Shown here one piece after another: positions 1-7,172 of a stretch of DNA of 47,132 nt (within the stretch, counting starts at the first letter, position 1; the number at the start of each line of letters is the position of its first letter). A program made the translations under genes and the position numbers. Where the stretch lies: contig NZ_FOOG01000033.1 in the NCBI RefSeq assembly GCF_900113125.1, positions 1 through 47,132 on the forward strand, in the 5' to 3' direction. The notes below the pieces were generated by a model that worked only from the letters and a program-made list of their open reading frames with translations, was not told the DNA's origin and did not search any database. This stretch comes from Halobacillus alkaliphilus. GTDB taxonomy: Bacteria; Bacillota; Bacilli; Bacillales; Halobacillaceae.

Positions 1-67
1 GCTCGACTTGCATGTATTAGGCACGCCGCCAGCGTTCGTCCTGAGCCAGGATCAAACTCTCCATAAA
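1..67 (-). rRNA. rrs: 16S ribosomal RNA, 5' end only (cut by window start)
   Basis: The complement of the first bases reads as the universal 5' region of bacterial 16S rRNA, including GAGTTTGATCCTGGCTCAG and the following GACGAACGCTGGCGGCG. Only the first 67 or so nucleotides are in the window; the gene continues to the left. The 5' end was placed by aligning GAGTTTG with E. coli positions 9-15, so it is good to a few bases. It lies downstream of ygxA, as in the B. subtilis rrnD region. Confidence 0.97.
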
Positions 68-160
68 AGTTGAGATTGATTAGCTCTTTGCACACCGAAT
101 GTGCTTGTTTGAATTCTTTCTATAATGAAAGAATATCTTGACGTACTGGTTGGTTCGTTC

Positions 161-175
161 AGTTTTCAAAGATCA
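161..175 (-). promoter_or_regulatory. rRNA leader boxA-type antitermination site
   Basis: On the minus strand this reads TGATCTTTGAAAACT, about 95 nt upstream of the 16S start. It matches the TGnTCTTTGAAAACT element found in Bacillus rRNA leaders, which is the boxA bound by the NusB/NusE antitermination complex. The role is from family knowledge. Confidence 0.7.
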
Positions 176-213
176 AAAGTTTTGGTTGGCCGCTTCAAAA
201 CAGCGACTTAATA

Positions 214-242
214 ATCATATCATCGTGACTCGTTTAAGTCAA
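214..242 (-). promoter_or_regulatory. rRNA operon promoter P2 (sigma-A)
   Basis: Minus strand: -35 TTGACT (237-242), 17-bp spacer, -10 TATGAT (214-219). This is the promoter closer to the 16S gene and lies about 150 bp upstream of it. Spacing and hexamers are near consensus. Confidence 0.85.
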
Positions 243-310
243 CAACTTTTTTAAATGATTTTTTGTTTGCCGTTGCCGGCTTGCCGCTCTGTCTTAATGC
301 GACAAGTAAT

Positions 311-340
311 AATATAGCATGGGATGTTATGAACCGTCAA
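311..340 (-). promoter_or_regulatory. rRNA operon promoter P1 (sigma-A)
   Basis: Minus strand: -35 TTGACG (335-340), 18-bp spacer, extended -10 TGcTATATT (hexamer 311-316). Together with P2 it forms the tandem arrangement usual for Bacillus rRNA operons. It starts only about 10 bp beyond the ygxA terminator. Confidence 0.8.
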
Positions 341-349
341 CAACTTTCG

Positions 350-392
350 GCAAAAAAATTCCCTTTCTTTATTAAATCCAGCAAAGAAAGGG
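350..392 (-). terminator. intrinsic terminator of ygxA
   Basis: Inverted repeat CCCTTTCTTT (361-370) / AAAGAAAGGG (383-392), followed on the minus strand by a T run (complement of 352-358). It lies just downstream of the ygxA stop and insulates the rRNA promoters. Confidence 0.85.
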
Positions 393-416
393 ATAACATG
401 TGCAGAATGCAGTGGT

Positions 417-1283
417 TTATGAGGGTTTATAGGTTCGGTGAAAGATATTGTCTCCTTTCGTTTCTTGTAAGACGACTTCAATAATATTCTTTTCTACTAA
501 GTGTTCGATCATTGAAGATAAGTCCAATATATATTCCTGTATCTCTGGGTGTACTTTTAATTCTCCGAATGACCAGGGTTCTTCTTGTTCCTTCATAAGG
601 CTTAATAAATGCTGCGTACTGGATTCCGCTCGCTTACTAATGGAATGTTCTACTGCTATGATCATAAGATGGATTCTTTTATCAGTAGGTTCTCCACTTT
701 CAATTAACTCTTGATATAACTTGTAGATTTCAGGTTCGATTTTCTTCACTTGATTCCAAACAGTAACTTCAGGGTGGAATCCTTTTTCAATAATCGAAAG
801 GCGGGCTAGATAATGAAGCGAGTGAACCATCCGGCTGAAGGAATCCAGATAATGTCCAGATTCATAAAGATCTTTGGCCTCGCTATAGCTCCGGATTAAT
901 TTAGCAAATTCGATCACCTTTTTCAGATCCCTCTTCCCCTGCGGAAACGTTCGGAGCTGTTCTTTTAACTCGGTGATATATTCATTCCTTTCAAAAATAA
1001 CGGTGCCGTTAATGACCCATTCCACGGCACGGCGATACGAACTTGTATCAATCCAGTGATGCAAAAGTTTTTCATCTACCGTGTGCATAGCTGCTGATTT
1101 ATTTTCGAATTCGTAATGCTTCACGTACCATAGTTCTTCTGCGTCCTTTACAATGTTGAACAAAATGACATCAAAATTGTCCGTCACTGGACTGATGGGT
1201 TTCATTTTTTCTAGGATTAAGACCCCTAGTGTATTGCTTTGACTTGCTTTCTCTTGATAAATCGGACGTAATACGTCTTTCAT
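417..1283 (-). CDS. ygxA: nucleotidyltransferase-like protein, YgxA family
   Basis: Protein of 288 residues resembling B. subtilis YgxA, a conserved Bacillus protein described as nucleotidyltransferase-like; its reaction is unknown to me. The N-terminal part (about 1-120) would carry the nucleotidyltransferase-like fold, and the rest is helical and highly charged. I chose ATG 1283 over an in-frame ATG at 1298 because a strong ribosome site (GGGGGA) sits 7-8 nt before 1283 and none precedes 1298. It lies between ygzB/perR and the rRNA operon, as in B. subtilis, and is transcribed toward the rRNA operon but separated by a good terminator. Identification rests on both sequence character and position. 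Confidence 0.8.
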   Translation of the reverse strand: MKDVLRPIYQEKASQSNTLGVLILEKMKPISPVTDNFDVILFNIVKDAEELWYVKHYEFENKSAAMHTVDEKLLHHWIDTSSYRRAVEWVINGTVIFERNEYITELKEQLRTFPQGKRDLKKVIEFAKLIRSYSEAKDLYESGHYLDSFSRMVHSLHYLARLSIIEKGFHPEVTVWNQVKKIEPEIYKLYQELIESGEPTDKRIHLMIIAVEHSISKRAESSTQHLLSLMKEQEEPWSFGELKVHPEIQEYILDLSSMIEHLVEKNIIEVVLQETKGDNIFHRTYKPS

Positions 1284-1332
1284 TCTGGTCCCCCACATTC
1301 TATATCAGCTTGTTTTGTTTATTCGATACTTT

Positions 1333-1361
1333 TTGGCAAATTCCTTTTTTCTAAATATAAT
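1333..1361 (+). promoter_or_regulatory. sigma-A promoter of ygzB
   Basis: -35 TTGGCA (1333-1338), 17-bp spacer, perfect -10 TATAAT (1356-1361), about 50 bp before the ygzB start. Confidence 0.7.
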
Positions 1362-1413
1362 CAATGGATGAAATGTGCTATACTACCTTGTAGATAGTAA
1401 GGAGGGAACACGC

Positions 1414-1791
1414 GTGGCTTTAAGATACAGCAGTAAAATTAATAAGATTCGTTCCTTTGCTTTTTGGTTAATTTTCGGCGGAATCGGCGTTATGTATATA
1501 GGATTGATTTTCAAAGAAACAACTTGGCTGATGGCTCTCTTTATGATTTTGGGTATGGGCTTTGTTGGTCTTAGTACACTCGTGTATTTCTGGATCGGCA
1601 TGTTATCCACCCGGACCATTCAAATTATATGTCCGTCCTGTGAGAAGCCTACCAAAATGCTTGGACGTGTAGATGCCTGCATGCACTGCAACCAGCCGCT
1701 GACCATGGATAAATCGTTAGAAGGCGAAGAGTTTGACGAGAAATATAATTCTAAACGATATAAAAAGAATAAGACTCAGCATGAAACCTGA
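1414..1791 (+). CDS. ygzB: small membrane protein YgzB (UPF0295 family)
   Basis: 125-residue protein with two hydrophobic segments (about residues 12-35 and 40-65), then a soluble tail with two Cys-x2-Cys pairs (CPSCEKP and CMHCNQP), which suggests a small zinc ribbon on the cytoplasmic side. It matches the UPF0295/YgzB family of Bacillus; function unknown. The start is GTG 1414, preceded by AAGGAGGG at a 7-nt spacing; an upstream in-frame codon at 1375 has no ribosome site and overlaps the expected transcript start. It is convergent with perR, with a terminator for each strand between them. The position between perR and ygxA is conserved in B. subtilis. Confidence 0.85.
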   Translation: MALRYSSKINKIRSFAFWLIFGGIGVMYIGLIFKETTWLMALFMILGMGFVGLSTLVYFWIGMLSTRTIQIICPSCEKPTKMLGRVDACMHCNQPLTMDKSLEGEEFDEKYNSKRYKKNKTQHET

Positions 1792-1796
1792 TGAAA

Positions 1797-1828
1797 AGAA
1801 TCCGCTCTAAGCAGCGGATTCTTTTTTT
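1797..1828 (+). terminator. intrinsic terminator of ygzB
   Basis: Perfect 10-bp stem AGAATCCGCT (1797-1806) / AGCGGATTCT (1813-1822) with a 6-nt loop, followed by TTTTTTT. Confidence 0.92.
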
Positions 1829-1832
1829 GCAC

Positions 1833-1862
1833 AAAAAAACCGGAAGCTCAGGGCTTCCAGTT
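1833..1862 (-). terminator. intrinsic terminator of perR
   Basis: 10-bp stem (1838-1847 with 1853-1862, one G-U pair on the minus strand) followed by a seven-T run on the minus strand. It begins immediately after the perR stop codon. Confidence 0.88.
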
Positions 1863-2300
1863 TTAGTGAGTGTTATTAGTTTTGCATTCAGAGCACGTTC
1901 CATACACTTCCATGCGATGATGACTTACATCAAATCCGGTCACCTGTTCAGCTAATGATTCAACTTCATTGAGACTTGGGTAGTGGAAGTCAACAATTTT
2001 GCCGCATGAATCACAGATCGCATGATAGTGATCCGAAGTATTACAGTCAAAACGGCTTGATGAATCTCCGTACGTAAGTTCACGTACAAGCCCGATTTCC
2101 TTAAATACGCGGAGGTTATTGTAAACCGTCGCTACACTCATATTCGGAAATTTACTTTCTAACGCTTTATAAATTTCATCAGCTGTTGGGTGAGTCATAG
2201 AATTCAGTAGGTATTCAAGCACCGCATGACGCTGTGGAGTGATTCGCACACCTGAACCTTTCAGTGTATCCACCGCTTCTTGCAATCGATGATCAGACAC
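1863..2300 (-). CDS. perR: peroxide-responsive repressor PerR (Fur family)
   Basis: 145-residue metal-dependent repressor of the peroxide stress regulon. Read from GTG 2300, the ligands fall at the B. subtilis positions: regulatory site His37, Asp85, His91, His93, Asp104; structural zinc site Cys96, Cys99, Cys136, Cys139. In PerR, oxidation of His37 or His91 by Fe and H2O2 releases DNA. The winged-helix DNA-binding domain occupies about residues 1-83 and contains [16 protein letters not shown] 2300 is preferred over ATG 2306 or 2321 because GCGAGG lies about 9 nt upstream and because it reproduces the known numbering exactly. A PerR-box-like palindrome overlaps its promoter, which suggests autoregulation. 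A thiol peroxidase of the bcp type lies nearby. Confidence 0.95.
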   Translation of the reverse strand: MSDHRLQEAVDTLKGSGVRITPQRHAVLEYLLNSMTHPTADEIYKALESKFPNMSVATVYNNLRVFKEIGLVRELTYGDSSSRFDCNTSDHYHAICDSCGKIVDFHYPSLNEVESLAEQVTGFDVSHHRMEVYGTCSECKTNNTH

Positions 2301-2352
2301 AGCCATGCACCTCGCTTTCATAAACTGATTCTTGATTTATAATATTATTAAA

Positions 2353-2388
2353 TTAGAATCCTTATAATTAGTGTAACCTGTCTGTAAA
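2353..2388 (-). promoter_or_regulatory. perR promoter with overlapping PerR box
   Basis: Minus strand: -35 TTTACA (2383-2388), 16-bp spacer, -10 TATAAG (2361-2366); a second TTGACA at 2394-2399 could serve as an alternative -35. The 15-mer TTATAAGGATTCTAA (2353-2367) matches 12 of the 14 fixed positions of the PerR box TTATAATnATTATAA and covers the -10, the expected layout for autorepression. A weaker second match lies at 2337-2351. Confidence 0.6.
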
Positions 2389-2428
2389 TCTATTGTCAAT
2401 AAAAAGCCGTCTCGCCTGCTTAATTAAA

Positions 2429-2986
2429 TTATACATCTGGGTCAAGCGGGGTTTCTTTACCACCCAGCTGCTGATTGACGTATCTTGCAGCTACGAAAAG
2501 CAAATCGGACAGACGATTCAAATAGGAAACAACCAGTGGATTAACCAATTCCTCTTCTAATGCGACCGCAGAACGTTCCGCTCTTCTTACCACCGTACGG
2601 GCCAGATGCAGACCGGCTGAAGCTGAATGTCCGGATGGCAGGATAAAATTCTTCAGTGGCATCAGGTCCTCGTCCCACTTATCAATCTGCTGTTCTAATT
2701 CTTCGATATGTTCTTTCTTTACCTGCCACTTTACTTCTTTCCCTTTTGGCGTGGCAAGTTCAGCTCCTACGTGAAAAAGGATGGTCTGAATTCTTTGCAT
2801 GGACTCAAGGAACGATTCCTTATCTGCCCAGTCTTCTTTCGTCAGATGACTCAGCGCAAGCCCAATCGTTGAGTTAGCTTCATCACACGTGCCATACGCC
2901 TCAACCCTTATATCATTTTTAGCCACACGATTGCCGTAAATTAAGGATGTTTGTCCTTTATCTCCCGATCTTGTATAAATACGCAT
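2429..2986 (-). CDS. cob(I)yrinic acid a,c-diamide adenosyltransferase, PduO type
   Basis: 185-residue enzyme that transfers the adenosyl group of ATP to cob(I)alamin, giving adenosylcobalamin. It has the PduO-type signature: N-terminal MRIYTRSGDKGQTSLIYG (ATP-binding loop), AYGTCDEANSTIG, and the C-terminal ARTVVRRAERSAVAL and YLNRLSDLLFVAARYVN motifs. Length is typical for the family. ATG 2986 follows GGGGG at about 9 nt, and the upstream 2-hydroxyacid dehydrogenase stops only 3 nt before it, so the two are probably co-transcribed and translationally linked. No cobalamin biosynthesis gene or B12-dependent enzyme lies in the window. Neither this gene nor its partner is in the B. subtilis version of this block as I remember it. 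Confidence 0.92.
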   Translation of the reverse strand: MRIYTRSGDKGQTSLIYGNRVAKNDIRVEAYGTCDEANSTIGLALSHLTKEDWADKESFLESMQRIQTILFHVGAELATPKGKEVKWQVKKEHIEELEQQIDKWDEDLMPLKNFILPSGHSASAGLHLARTVVRRAERSAVALEEELVNPLVVSYLNRLSDLLFVAARYVNQQLGGKETPLDPDV

Positions 2987-2989
2987 GAT

Positions 2990-3943
2990 TTAATACCCCC
3001 GCTTTGGATCGATTTTGTTTTTCAATTCGCCCTTCTTATTTAAAAAAGTATGCAGGTTTTCTTCAAATATTTCAAAGCCACGCGGCACATACCCGGGAGA
3101 CTGGCCTGATGTATGAGGCGTAATCGTTACTTTTTCCTCTTCCCAGAAGGGATGGTCCTCAGGCAGCGGCTCTTCTTCAAACACGTCGAGGACAGCATGA
3201 GCAATATAAGAATTCTGCACAGCCTGAAGAATGACGTCCGACTGAACCAGGTCGCCTCTTCCCATATTCAGAAAGATAGCATGGTCAGGCATGGCTTTAA
3301 AGTGATCTAAATTCAATAAGTATTGCGTATCTTTTGTACTTGGAAGCACAGCCACCACGTATTCTCCCTGATCGAGCACCTGGTGAAGCTCTTCCACTTT
3401 ATACGTTTCATCGAAATGCGGCTTAGAGTTTCCAGATCTGGACACACCAATGGTTTTCATTCGAAAAGCCTGAGCCAGCCTTGCCACTCCCTGGGCAATA
3501 GCTCCTGTCCCCAGAACAACCATCGTCCGGCCGCTGATTTCCTGATTGATCATTCGTCGGTTCCATTCGTGGTTTTTTTCAAACTCCACGTAGGCCTTCG
3601 CATTCCTGGAGACTTGAAGAAGCATGGAGATCGCGTACTCAGCCATTGGTTCGGCGTGGATTCCCCTGACGTTCGTGACAAGAATCCCTCTCTGTTGAAT
3701 TTCCTGGAATGGCATTTTATCAAGACCGGCAGATAAGACCATAATCCACTTTAACTGGCGGGCCTGTTTGATGCGTTCCGGATTCAAATCTTCCCCGTAT
3801 GTAATAAATACATCAGCTTCCTTTAAATAGCGTTCCGCTTCTTCGATTCCGTGACAGAAAAGAAATTCCACTTCATTAAAGTTTTCTTTCAGTCTGGTCT
3901 GTATATCTTCAGGGACCCTTTTAATCGCTGAAACAACCTTCAT
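2990..3943 (-). CDS. NAD(P)-dependent D-2-hydroxyacid dehydrogenase family protein
   Basis: 317-residue protein of the D-isomer-specific 2-hydroxyacid dehydrogenase family. The catalytic domain wraps around a Rossmann domain whose dinucleotide motif is VLGTGAIAQGVARLA (about residues 143-157); the usual GxGxxG is reduced to GTGAIA. The conserved arginine lies in NMGRGDLVQ, the acid in VLDVFEEEPLP and the catalytic histidine in TPHTSG. The substrate cannot be read from sequence; phosphoglycerate, glyoxylate and hydroxypyruvate reductases all share this fold. ATG 3943 is preceded by AGGAAGTGAGAGG. It is first in a two-gene unit with the cobalamin adenosyltransferase, but I see no metabolic link. 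Confidence 0.85.
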   Translation of the reverse strand: MKVVSAIKRVPEDIQTRLKENFNEVEFLFCHGIEEAERYLKEADVFITYGEDLNPERIKQARQLKWIMVLSAGLDKMPFQEIQQRGILVTNVRGIHAEPMAEYAISMLLQVSRNAKAYVEFEKNHEWNRRMINQEISGRTMVVLGTGAIAQGVARLAQAFRMKTIGVSRSGNSKPHFDETYKVEELHQVLDQGEYVVAVLPSTKDTQYLLNLDHFKAMPDHAIFLNMGRGDLVQSDVILQAVQNSYIAHAVLDVFEEEPLPEDHPFWEEEKVTITPHTSGQSPGYVPRGFEIFEENLHTFLNKKGELKNKIDPKRGY

Positions 3944-4017
3944 CCTCTCACTTCCTTTCCTCTCTTTCTTCTATAGTAATTGTTTTTCCTGACCAACTCA
4001 AAATTAAAGCTTTTTTA

Positions 4018-4052
4018 GAAAAAGCCATAACCGATTTTCCGGCTATGGCTTT
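4018..4052 (-). terminator. intrinsic terminator of bcp
   Basis: 13-bp stem (4021-4033 with 4040-4052, one wobble pair on the minus strand), followed by a T-rich stretch on the minus strand. It lies 10 nt after the bcp stop. Confidence 0.8.
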
Positions 4053-4061
4053 CCCTGGTCT

Positions 4062-4532
4062 TTATTGAAGATTCTCACGAATGTAAGTAAGCGCGGATTC
4101 TACGTGTCCTTCTACTTTAACTTTGCGGAACTCTTCTGCAAGATTACCTTCTTTATCGATAATAAAAGTAGAGCGCTCAATGCCGTAATACTCTTCGCCT
4201 GATTTTTTCTTAAGAACCCATGCGCCGTAATCTTCCGCTACTTGATGCTCTTCATCCGCAAGTAGTAAGAATGGGAGATCATGCTTATCAATAAATTTCT
4301 TATGAGATTCTACAGGGTCCGGGCTGACGCCTAGAATAACGGCATCCAAATCCGCGAAGCTCTCGTGGTGATCACGGAAATCACAGGCTTCATTCGTGCA
4401 GCCTGGAGTCATATCTTTCGGATAAAAGTACAGTACGACGTTCTTTCCTTTATAGTCAGATAATGATACGTTTTCCCCGTTGTTAGCTGGCAATGTAAAA
4501 TCAGGTGCTTGTTTTCCTTTTTCAATTGTCAT
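4062..4532 (-). CDS. bcp: thiol peroxidase, Bcp/PrxQ-type peroxiredoxin (YgaF)
   Basis: 156-residue peroxiredoxin that reduces hydrogen and organic peroxides with thioredoxin-type electron donors. The motif YFYPKDMTPGCTNEACDFRD carries the peroxidatic Cys45 and the resolving Cys50 five residues on, the atypical 2-Cys arrangement of PrxQ. ATG 4532 follows a GGAGGGTTACGT ribosome site. In B. subtilis the counterpart ygaF also sits between gsaB and perR, which fits a local peroxide-defence context; no clear PerR box was seen upstream. It is monocistronic with its own terminator. Confidence 0.93.
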   Translation of the reverse strand: MTIEKGKQAPDFTLPANNGENVSLSDYKGKNVVLYFYPKDMTPGCTNEACDFRDHHESFADLDAVILGVSPDPVESHKKFIDKHDLPFLLLADEEHQVAEDYGAWVLKKKSGEEYYGIERSTFIIDKEGNLAEEFRKVKVEGHVESALTYIRENLQ

Positions 4533-4594
4533 ACGTAACCCTCCTAAAAATATTTATATATCTAGCGTACCCTATACGAATGTAAACTTCCAAT

Positions 4595-5005
4595 TCAATG
4601 TTCAATCTTATAGTGCTGCCATACCTTGGCAACGAGAGCAGCCGGCAGTGAATAACCGATCATGGCTTCAAGAATAGCAATCCAGCGTCCGACACCGACT
4701 GGTACCATTTCTCCGTACCCTACTGTGAATAAGGTTGCTCCGCTGAAGTACATACTTCTTGCTATCTCTTCCTTCCAATGTAAAAGTTCAAACTGACCGC
4801 CCTCCTGGTACACCATTACCCCATGTTCAATCAAAGAAACATAAATAATCGCAAATCCAATCATAACGATCGTATAAAGAAGCAATATGGAGAGAAATAG
4901 TTGAAAAGAAAAAATCTTATGTTCGAATTCGAGGGAAGCGAATATTTGACGCAGACTGCCTGCGATTAAAATCAAGCTTACCGTAGTAATAGCAATAATA
5001 ATCAT
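4595..5005 (-). CDS. two-helix potassium channel-like membrane protein
   Basis: 136-residue membrane protein with the K+ selectivity filter TVGYG at residues 94-98, preceded by a pore-helix region (RSMYFSGATLF) and followed by an inner helix (about 105-128). N-terminal hydrophobic segments (about 1-18 and 32-60) give roughly two or three transmembrane helices before the pore. It resembles the Ion_trans_2 family; no C-terminal RCK/TrkA domain is present, so gating is unknown. K+ handling would matter in a salt-adapted organism, but that is inference. ATG 5005 follows GGGGAGGAGTGCGTC. It is not part of the B. subtilis block and stands alone. Confidence 0.85.
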   Translation of the reverse strand: MIIIAITTVSLILIAGSLRQIFASLEFEHKIFSFQLFLSILLLYTIVMIGFAIIYVSLIEHGVMVYQEGGQFELLHWKEEIARSMYFSGATLFTVGYGEMVPVGVGRWIAILEAMIGYSLPAALVAKVWQHYKIEH

Positions 5006-5104
5006 GACGCACTCCTCCCCTAGAGAGACAAGCAGTATTCTACTGTTTACCTATGTCCAGAAGCCTCCAATTATGCCGCCTCCACGCTCACCTCAATGAA
5101 CCCT

Positions 5105-5161
5105 TAAAAAATGGCACCTCAGGTCATCCAGAATCTGGATGACCTGAGGTGCCATTTTTTA
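5105..5161. repeat. 57-nt near-perfect palindrome, terminator-like in both directions
   Basis: Positions 5105-5132 are the exact reverse complement of 5134-5161: a 28-bp stem around one central base. The arms end in A/T runs, so either strand would give a hairpin plus U tract. It sits between the divergent K+ channel and yjcZ-type genes, upstream of both, where a terminator is not expected. See findings. Confidence 0.9.
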
Positions 5162-5259
5162 GGGGTTTCGTTTGTTTATTTTAGAGACCGGGCGAATGCA
5201 CACCCCTCTTCTTCATTGCAGCATAAGATACAGTAAACAGCGGAAAGGGGGAATTGTGA

Positions 5260-5346
5260 ATGGGTTACGGATATGGCGGAGGCTTTGCGCTGATTGTTGT
5301 TCTTTTCATCCTTCTAATCATCGTTGGTGCAGCGTTCGTATACTAA
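5260..5346 (+). CDS. YjcZ-type small sporulation protein
   Basis: 28-residue peptide: a glycine/tyrosine-rich start (MGYGYGGGFAL) followed by one hydrophobic helix (about residues 9-28) that runs to the C terminus. This is the form of the YjcZ family of tiny Bacillus spore or membrane proteins. ATG 5260 follows AAAGGGGGAATTGTGA. It has its own terminator 12 nt downstream. The exact role is unknown; membrane insertion is predicted from the sequence. It is easily missed by automatic calling. Confidence 0.8.
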   Translation: MGYGYGGGFALIVVLFILLIIVGAAFVY

Positions 5347-5358
5347 AATCATTCCAGT

Positions 5359-5404
5359 AAAAAGCACCGGATAAAACCATAAGTGATTTAGCGAGGTGCT
5401 TTTT
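5359..5404 (+). terminator. intrinsic terminator of the yjcZ-type gene
   Basis: AAAAAGCACC (5359-5368) pairs with GGTGCTTTTT (5395-5404), followed by C-rich sequence. It has a 26-nt loop and lies just after the small gene. Confidence 0.65.
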
Positions 5405-5445
5405 CCTTACGCACACGAGCGGCGGTTAATCATTTAACCATGCTT

Positions 5446-5480
5446 AAAATACCCTTTCCATTATAGGAAGGGTATTTTTT
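5446..5480. terminator. terminator-like hairpin upstream of gsaB
   Basis: AAAATACCCTTTCC (5446-5459) pairs with GGAAGGGTATTTT (one bulged T), ending in TTTTTT on the plus strand and an A run on the other side. No gene other than the yjcZ-type peptide lies upstream; it may be a second-stage terminator that insulates gsaB. Confidence 0.6.
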
Positions 5481-5549
5481 GTGCAGCCCATCCCTACATT
5501 CCAGGCGTCCATGCTACAATAAGTACTGAATGTCAGTAAGGAGGTAACT

Positions 5550-6845
5550 ATGAATATAAAAACATCCGAACAATTATACACAGAAGCAACCGAACATATC
5601 GTGGGCGGTGTCAATTCGCCGTCCCGTGCTTACAAGGGTGTTGGCGGCGGCACCCCCGTCTACATGGACCGAGGAGAAGGTTCACACTTTTATGATGTGG
5701 ACGGGAATCAGTATATTGACTACTTAGGTGCCTACGGTCCGATCATTACAGGACACGCCCACCCTCACATAACGGAGGCAATTACAAAGGCTGCCCAGAA
5801 CGGAGTACTTTACGGTACACCGACCGTACTTGAAAATCGGTTTGCAAAAATGCTTAAGGAAGCAATCCCCTCTTTAGAGAAAGTTCGTTTTGTAAATTCA
5901 GGGACCGAGGCGGTAATGACAACCATTCGCGTGGCCCGTGCTTATACTGGACGAAATAAAATCATTAAGTTTGCCGGCTGTTATCACGGCCACTCTGATC
6001 TTGTACTGGTTGCTGCCGGTTCAGGACCGTCAACACTCGGTACACCTGACTCAGCCGGGGTTCCCGCTTCAATCGCTCAGGATATCATCACTGTTCCTTT
6101 CAATGATATTGAACCTTTTAAAGAAGCTATCGCCCGGTATGGTGATGAGATCGCCGGAGTGCTTGTCGAGCCGATCGTCGGAAACTTCGGTATTGTTGAA
6201 CCTAAGCCAGGCTTCCTTCAAGAAGTAAATGAACTTGCCCATGAAGCCGGTTCTCTTGTCATTTATGATGAAGTAATTACTGCCTTCCGTTTCACCTACG
6301 GAAGTGCCCAGCAGCTTCTCGACATTGAACCCGATATGACAGCCATGGGCAAAATCATTGGAGGCGGCCTACCGATCGGAGCTTATGGAGGCCGGGCTGA
6401 TATTATGGAACAAGTCGCTCCTTTAGGACCTGCTTACCAGGCCGGAACAATGGCCGGTAATCCTGCATCGATGTCCGCAGGAATTGCCTGCTTAGAAGTT
6501 CTTCAGCAAGAAGGCGTCTATGAAGAAATGGACCGCCTCGGTGAAAAACTAGAAAAAGGCATAATAGAAAGCGCCCGCCAATACGGCATCACGCTAACGA
6601 TCAATCGACTAAAAGGTGCTTTAACCGTTTACTTCACAGACGAAGAGGTTACAAACTACGAGCAGGCTGAGAACACAGACGGCGAACGTTTCGCCCGTTT
6701 CTTCAAACTTATGCTTGCGGAAGGTATCAATCTGGCCCCTTCTAAATATGAAGCATGGTTTCTAACCACAGCCCATACGGATGAGGATATTGACCAGACG
6801 CTACAAGCGGTGGACCGCACTTTCGAGATTATGAGTAAAGAATAG
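5550..6845 (+). CDS. gsaB: glutamate-1-semialdehyde 2,1-aminomutase
   Basis: 431-residue PLP enzyme that converts glutamate-1-semialdehyde to 5-aminolevulinate for haem and tetrapyrrole synthesis. The PLP lysine is Lys268 in [34 protein letters not shown] and CYHGHSD are further class-III aminotransferase signatures. ATG 5550 follows AAGGAGGTAACT. Bacilli often carry two copies, hemL in the hem operon and this stand-alone gsaB, which in B. subtilis sits between ygaE and ygaF as here. Length is normal. An extended -10 (TGcTACAAT, about 5514-5519) lies upstream, but no convincing -35 was seen. Confidence 0.95.
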   Translation: MNIKTSEQLYTEATEHIVGGVNSPSRAYKGVGGGTPVYMDRGEGSHFYDVDGNQYIDYLGAYGPIITGHAHPHITEAITKAAQNGVLYGTPTVLENRFAKMLKEAIPSLEKVRFVNSGTEAVMTTIRVARAYTGRNKIIKFAGCYHGHSDLVLVAAGSGPSTLGTPDSAGVPASIAQDIITVPFNDIEPFKEAIARYGDEIAGVLVEPIVGNFGIVEPKPGFLQEVNELAHEAGSLVIYDEVITAFRFTYGSAQQLLDIEPDMTAMGKIIGGGLPIGAYGGRADIMEQVAPLGPAYQAGTMAGNPASMSAGIACLEVLQQEGVYEEMDRLGEKLEKGIIESARQYGITLTINRLKGALTVYFTDEEVTNYEQAENTDGERFARFFKLMLAEGINLAPSKYEAWFLTTAHTDEDIDQTLQAVDRTFEIMSKE

Positions 6846-6851
6846 ATCGGC

Positions 6852-6885
6852 AGTTCCGGGGAGTCCTTTCTCCGGAACTTTTTTA
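6852..6885 (+). terminator. intrinsic terminator of gsaB
   Basis: AGTTCCGG pairs with CCGGAACT across a short loop, followed by TTTTTT, 7 nt after the gsaB stop. Confidence 0.85.
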
Positions 6886-6905
6886 TATAAATCTTTGATA
6901 ATTAA

Positions 6906-6934
6906 TTGAAAATTCTAAATTATCATGCTAGAAT
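6906..6934 (+). promoter_or_regulatory. strong sigma-A promoter upstream of ygaE leader
   Basis: -35 TTGAAA (6906-6911), 17-bp spacer ending in TGC, -10 TAGAAT (6929-6934), giving an extended -10. Predicted start near 6941. Confidence 0.7.
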
Positions 6935-6940
6935 AGATTT

Positions 6941-7062
6941 ATAATTCTGAAAACTCTACTGAATTATGATCTTTGTTTCATTTCTTTCCCTTTTCATGGT
7001 TCTGGTGAGAACTAGAGCCCCCTTTAAAGCTAATGCGATTAGTCGCATTAGCTTCTTCTTTT
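6941..7062 (+). ncRNA. candidate structured leader or small RNA ending in a terminator hairpin
   Basis: From the promoter's predicted start the transcript folds into three local hairpins: ATAATTC/GAATTAT at its 5' end, GTTCT-GGTG-AGAAC near 7000, and a perfect 12-bp stem AAGCTAATGCGA (7027-7038)/TCGCATTAGCTT (7043-7054) with a TTAG loop, followed by CTTCTTTT. This gives either a free RNA of about 120 nt or an attenuator for ygaE, whose coding start is 110 nt further on. No known class was recognised. Confidence 0.45.
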
Positions 7063-7172
7063 GCTTCCAATCTTTTTTCTCTTTATTTTTGGATAAAATA
7101 CGGGTACGATTTTACATAATATGCGTTATAATAAATTCATTGTTTATTTTTATTTGAAGGAAGATGCCTGCT

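Noticed and set aside
251-484. Small frames in the rRNA promoter region
   Set aside because: Both strands are occupied by rRNA promoters and the ygxA terminator; no ribosome sites.
6966-7157. 63-residue hydrophobic reading frame before ygaE
   Set aside because: No ribosome site, a composition explained by T-rich DNA, and it runs through the terminator-like hairpin.
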